A DNA stretch of 64,000 nt, from positions 10,616,571 through 10,680,570 of the forward strand of contig NC_045138.2 in the NCBI RefSeq assembly GCF_008831285.2. Direction: 5' to 3'. Below the pieces are notes generated by a model. It ran no database searches. It was not told the origin of the DNA and saw only the letters and a list, made by a program, of their open reading frames with translations. Of this stretch, positions 59,301 to 64,000 are shown in pieces; position 1 is the first letter of the stretch, and each line of letters begins with the position of its first letter. Position numbers and translations under genes: made by a program. Source of the DNA: Nymphaea colorata. Taxonomy: Eukaryota; Streptophyta; Magnoliopsida; Nymphaeales; Nymphaeaceae.

Positions 59301-60321
59301 AAATAGAAATTCATAGGTTGTACTATGATGCCCTCAAGAAAAGAAAATTTATATCGTCAAAACGTGAAGTAACTAGACCATAGATGGTCCAAGCAACAGA
59401 GCATGCCCGGTAGCACTACCTCCACCTTATATACTGGAAGACACCAATATAAAAGAAACTGGAACATTCGATCGCACAATATATGTGTAGTGATGTAATA
59501 AAATAACAGCATGACTAATTTAATGACAGGGACAAAGAAAGATTTGTACCATTTTTTACGGTGGAGCTAAACAAATGAGCACAACGAGGATGAACAATAT
59601 AAATTCCATAACCTAAGGTTCGTAACATTTTGCATATATAGTGGAGCTAAAAAAATGAACACCACAATGATGGAAAAGATAAATCCCATGATATTCTCTA
59701 TCTTTCATGTCCATATTAGCACCGACAGTTGGTGACAGAAAGCAAATCTTCACCTACCATCACTTTTTCATTGTTTTTGACAGTTGCGTATGACAAACTA
59801 TGTGTTAAATTGTTACTATCTCCAACCATTGTTTTTGGCATAGATTTAGATCAATGATTAAAAGAGCCAATAGGCAAAATCCTAGAACATGAACTACAAC
59901 AGATTTGGACTTCTTCAACGCCCTTTTCCTTGTAGTGTCTATGCTTGATTAAGATCTTTGATGTGATTTCTTGTATCATCGATGATTGCAGAAGAGCAGC
60001 CCACCACCGTGGATGAAGGATGTGTTCACATTGGTGATAGCTAAAATTGGGGCTTCTCCAACGCTATGCTCCATGTGATGTCGGAGATGAAATAGGGAAA
60101 GCCAGAATTGAAATGCTTGGCCTTGTTACACGTACTTTCAAAAAGTTATAATTGGTTTACTCTAATTTTTGTAAAGTCTCTTTAACATGTATTTTACACA
60201 TGGACAATCACTGCCCATTTTTGAGAGTTTTTACTTAAAATCAGTGTTTTTTATGCTCTGAAGTGATCTACATTCATATTTTTTATTGGGCATTATTTGG
60301 CACCTTAATCAATAAAGTTGA

Positions 60322-60323
<2 letters not shown>
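58621..60323. other. No gene seen
   Basis: Non-coding AT-rich sequence, with a 54-nt A homopolymer at 59245-59298 listed separately. Confidence 0.5.
59245..59298. repeat. 54-nt uninterrupted poly(A)
   Basis: Pure A run with no flanking LINE or SINE body recognised. It may be a retroposed tail or an assembly-sensitive homopolymer. Confidence 0.95.
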
Positions 60324-60361
<38 letters not shown>

Positions 60362-60362
60362 T
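60324..60362. repeat. (TA)n(CA)n compound microsatellite
   Basis: About 9 TA followed by about 10 CA units. Confidence 0.95.
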
Positions 60363-60556
60363 TGTGTGTGTAAGTGTGCATGTGCATTGTGAGTGCATAT
60401 TACCTTAGTTGCCAAAGATTTGAATGCACTACACAGGCTCAAATAAGCACAAACCAAAAAAGCAGAAAAATTTCTAGAATGAGTTTGAATGATTTTTTGT
60501 TAACTTACCTAATAAAATCAAAGCTACATACTTGAACACAGTATTGCATATAATAC

Positions 60557-61285
60557 CTGATTAGAAGGAATGGTGGAATAATTTGAATGCCCTGCTGCAT
60601 CAAACACTAGCTCTTTAAGATCACCACCCTTAGGTGTCCCATGACTTGAATCCACACATTTTAATTCTTTATCCTTTTCCAACATGCAGGTAGGATTAAT
60701 TCCACATTTGACCGGTGGAGTCATTTTACCAACAAGTTTTTAAGACAACCCATCCTCTGCATCAAAAACTAATTGTATTAGACCTGTAGAAAGCTTCTCA
60801 TTTGAGTCGTGATTCTTTATGAGATGTTTTTGTTCTAATTTCTTACCACCATCGACACAAATGTTCATTATAACATAATAGAAACCAGTCTTATAACATC
60901 TGATCGGCTTAAAAGATACATATATTATGGTTTTTTTAATGTATAATTCAGATTCTACAATTTTTTTTTTGGAACTAGGAATAGATTCATTCTCATCTTC
61001 ATTTCCAATAACTGTATCTCTTTTATTTTCATCTCTATGCACAAATCCAAATCCAGGTTCTCTATCTCCAATATATACTTTAAAAGTTACCTGATTTGCA
61101 ATTGTATCAAGAACTTTCGATTTTGATATGGATATAAGTCCATCTTTTACTGTTCCTCCTACTTGAGTATGAAACCCTTGTTTCCTAGTTTCCATGTAGC
61201 TCTTATCAAGATATTCTAAATACTTAATAGAAGGTGATGATACATAACAACTAGTTTTAGCGTTTGCAACCAAAGTAGAGTTCAA
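60557..61285 (-). pseudogene. Unrecognised exon-like ORF with one in-frame stop
   Basis: About 243 codons in one frame from an ATG at 61285, interrupted only by TAA at 60740-60742. They end SNYSTIPSNQ directly before a GTATTATA donor at about 60556. Composition is protein-like (KYLEYLDKSYMETRKQGFHT; QVTFKVYIGDREPGFGFVH; two related LVFDAEDG/LVFDAAGH motifs). There is no transmembrane segment and no family I recognise. It could be a host gene exon with a nonsense mutation or transposon-derived sequence. Confidence 0.4.
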
Positions 61286-62575
<1,290 letters not shown>

Positions 62576-62665
62576 TCAGAATCAACTAATATCCATCGAC
62601 TCTCTAGAAAGGGTAGAAGAATGAGACCTATTATGTGACATACGATGCATTACAGATGAATGAGC

Positions 62666-62727
<62 letters not shown>
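62666..62727. repeat. (AT)n(GT)n microsatellite, second copy
   Basis: About 10 AT then about 21 GT units, only about 95 bp after the previous one and in the same order. Confidence 0.97.
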
Positions 62728-62728
<1 letters not shown>

Positions 62729-62829
62729 TAGTGGAGGGCAAAAATTGGATAACAAAGAGTAGGTATCATATGATAGTAGTATGTTACTATTATTCTTATG
62801 TGTTGAGAAAAGCTGAAATAATTACATTT

Positions 62830-63040
62830 TATTTTGGTTCTATGTTGGGCAAGTTTATAATATTTAAATGGAGTTCACGATTTTTTGAAATTGCCAAGAA
62901 GAATAATGCATTTATTGATAAGAAAATTAAATGTCCTTGTTGAAAATATAGATATACGTAGCATCGTCCACAAGAGATGTTCTTTAGGAGCATATGAAGT
63001 TATTATAATGGATAATACTATATTGCTGCAAGTACACATT
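62830..63040 (+). pseudogene. Possible CACTA transposase-associated domain remnant
   Basis: RFFEIAKKNNAFIDKKIKCPC (frame ending in a stop at 62941) resembles the N-terminal transposase-associated domain of plant En/Spm-like TNP2 proteins, which has a conserved K-I-x-CPC stretch. A SYYN-like continuation follows in another frame. No TNP2 core is visible nearby. Confidence 0.4.
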
Positions 63041-63330
63041 TATATTCTTCAAGAAACCTATTTATGTTACCTTTCAGCAATGAACATTAAAATTAAATCA
63101 TATGACATCATTTCTCAAGGTATTGGTGTTGATAATAATGGATGTGTTTGTAGAGAAGGAGTCTTGGGTATTGGTATCAAAGCTTCTACCGTATTTGGTA
63201 GAGAAGGACTTACTCGTGATGAGTTCATAGCATAAAATACTGCATTGAAAGCCAAAAGTAGCTAACTTAGAAGCAAAGTTTGCTCAATGGAAAGAACACC
63301 TTGCTAAATTAACCAAATTAGATTAATGTA
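63041..63330 (+). pseudogene. Unrecognised protein-like stretch
   Basis: One frame reads REGVLGIGIKASTVFGREGL then TRDEFIA and a stop at 63233. After a frameshift, LEAKFAQWKEHLAKLTKLD precedes another stop near 63325. The two read like consecutive pieces of one protein, but I cannot name the family. Confidence 0.3.
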
Positions 63331-64000
63331 TTACAACCTAACTTCTTATTCGTATTGGCAGCCAACTGGCAATAATTGTTTTCAACATTTTAATGTTGTT
63401 TTACAACATAATTTCATTGTACCAAACTGGCTAGATTAATATTTTTGACATTACATGTATGTTCCATGATATGTATTGACTAATGAAAAAGGTTGCGATT
63501 GTGGAAGCATAGGACATAGTGGAACAATACTTCTTTTATTGATTTCAAACTTTGTCATACGTTTTTATTTAATCTTTATGTTAGTTTGTTGGCACAATTA
63601 AACAACTAATTGGTTCTTTTATTGCATGATAATTTAGTAGTTTCTTGTTCATTTGCGGATGGTCACTTTTGTTTCTACTTCTTTCAATTTATAACCTTTA
63701 ATTAGCCAAAAGAGCCTTTTTCCATTATTTTTTTCTTTTGCATCATCTTATTGCAAATGCTTTTGGAGGAAGATCTCTATCTTGTAGCGAACCTAGAATT
63801 AAGGAACACAATGGGTGATATTATTGTGGCAGCCATATCTATAGGTACTATTAGCAGCTGACTATTTTTTACAATTAATATCATTGTGTTTTTTCTTCTT
63901 TGGGTGAAGAAGAATGTTGCTTCCATATATGAGTGGCATGTGGTCTTCATCGGCGGAGGGATTCTCACACAAATTACTGAAGGAGATGCTTGGAGGAGGA
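63331..64000. other. No gene seen to window end
   Basis: AT-rich. The small ORF on (-) at 63777-63968 has no recognisable feature. Confidence 0.5.

Overview
This is nuclear DNA of a flowering plant. Three things show it: plant-type nuclear genes with spliceosomal introns and canonical GT/AG sites, abundant Ty1/copia and Ty3/gypsy LTR retrotransposons primed by the usual 12-nt PBS complementary to initiator Met-tRNA, and hAT-type DNA transposons. Introns are long (about 1.5 to 2.8 kb) and full of mobile elements, so this is a repeat-rich genome. The sequence alone does not let me name the species.

Two host genes are well supported, and they converge. A (+) strand gene for an organellar-type elongation factor P has its last four coding exons at 27635-32873. 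The upstream exons are not visible, so much of the 1-27.6 kb transposon nest may lie inside one of its introns. A (-) strand eIF4A gene is complete: four coding exons at 34611-36196 encode 413 aa, with a 5'-UTR intron and a first non-coding exon near 37761-38100.

The left part (1-26 kb) is a transposon nest. A degraded copia element (A, +) ends in an LTR at 3747-3995. It abuts a gypsy-like (+) element whose interior holds a broken, intronless-looking fragment of a TARBP1-like tRNA methyltransferase gene. Next comes an old gypsy element on (-), split into three pieces (about 8560-9460, 18311-18473, 24497-25650) by two younger copia elements. Copia B (9461-18305) has TSD AACCT and copia C (18479-24491) has TSD CATGG. 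Copia B is itself interrupted by a 3507-bp hAT transposon (12821-16327, TSD AATCCAAG) that carries a nearly intact transposase. One LTR of copia C is interrupted by a 948-bp TIR element (23446-24393). Removing the insertions restores the gypsy reading frame.

The right part (38-64 kb) has no confident host gene. It holds a gypsy (Tat-like) pol 3' end followed by a tandem-repeat spacer and two diverged LTR-like repeats, an old (-) copia remnant, several MITEs, tandem repeats, very long TA/TG microsatellites, a possible wall-associated-kinase exon remnant, a possible CACTA transposase remnant, and unrecognised ORFs.
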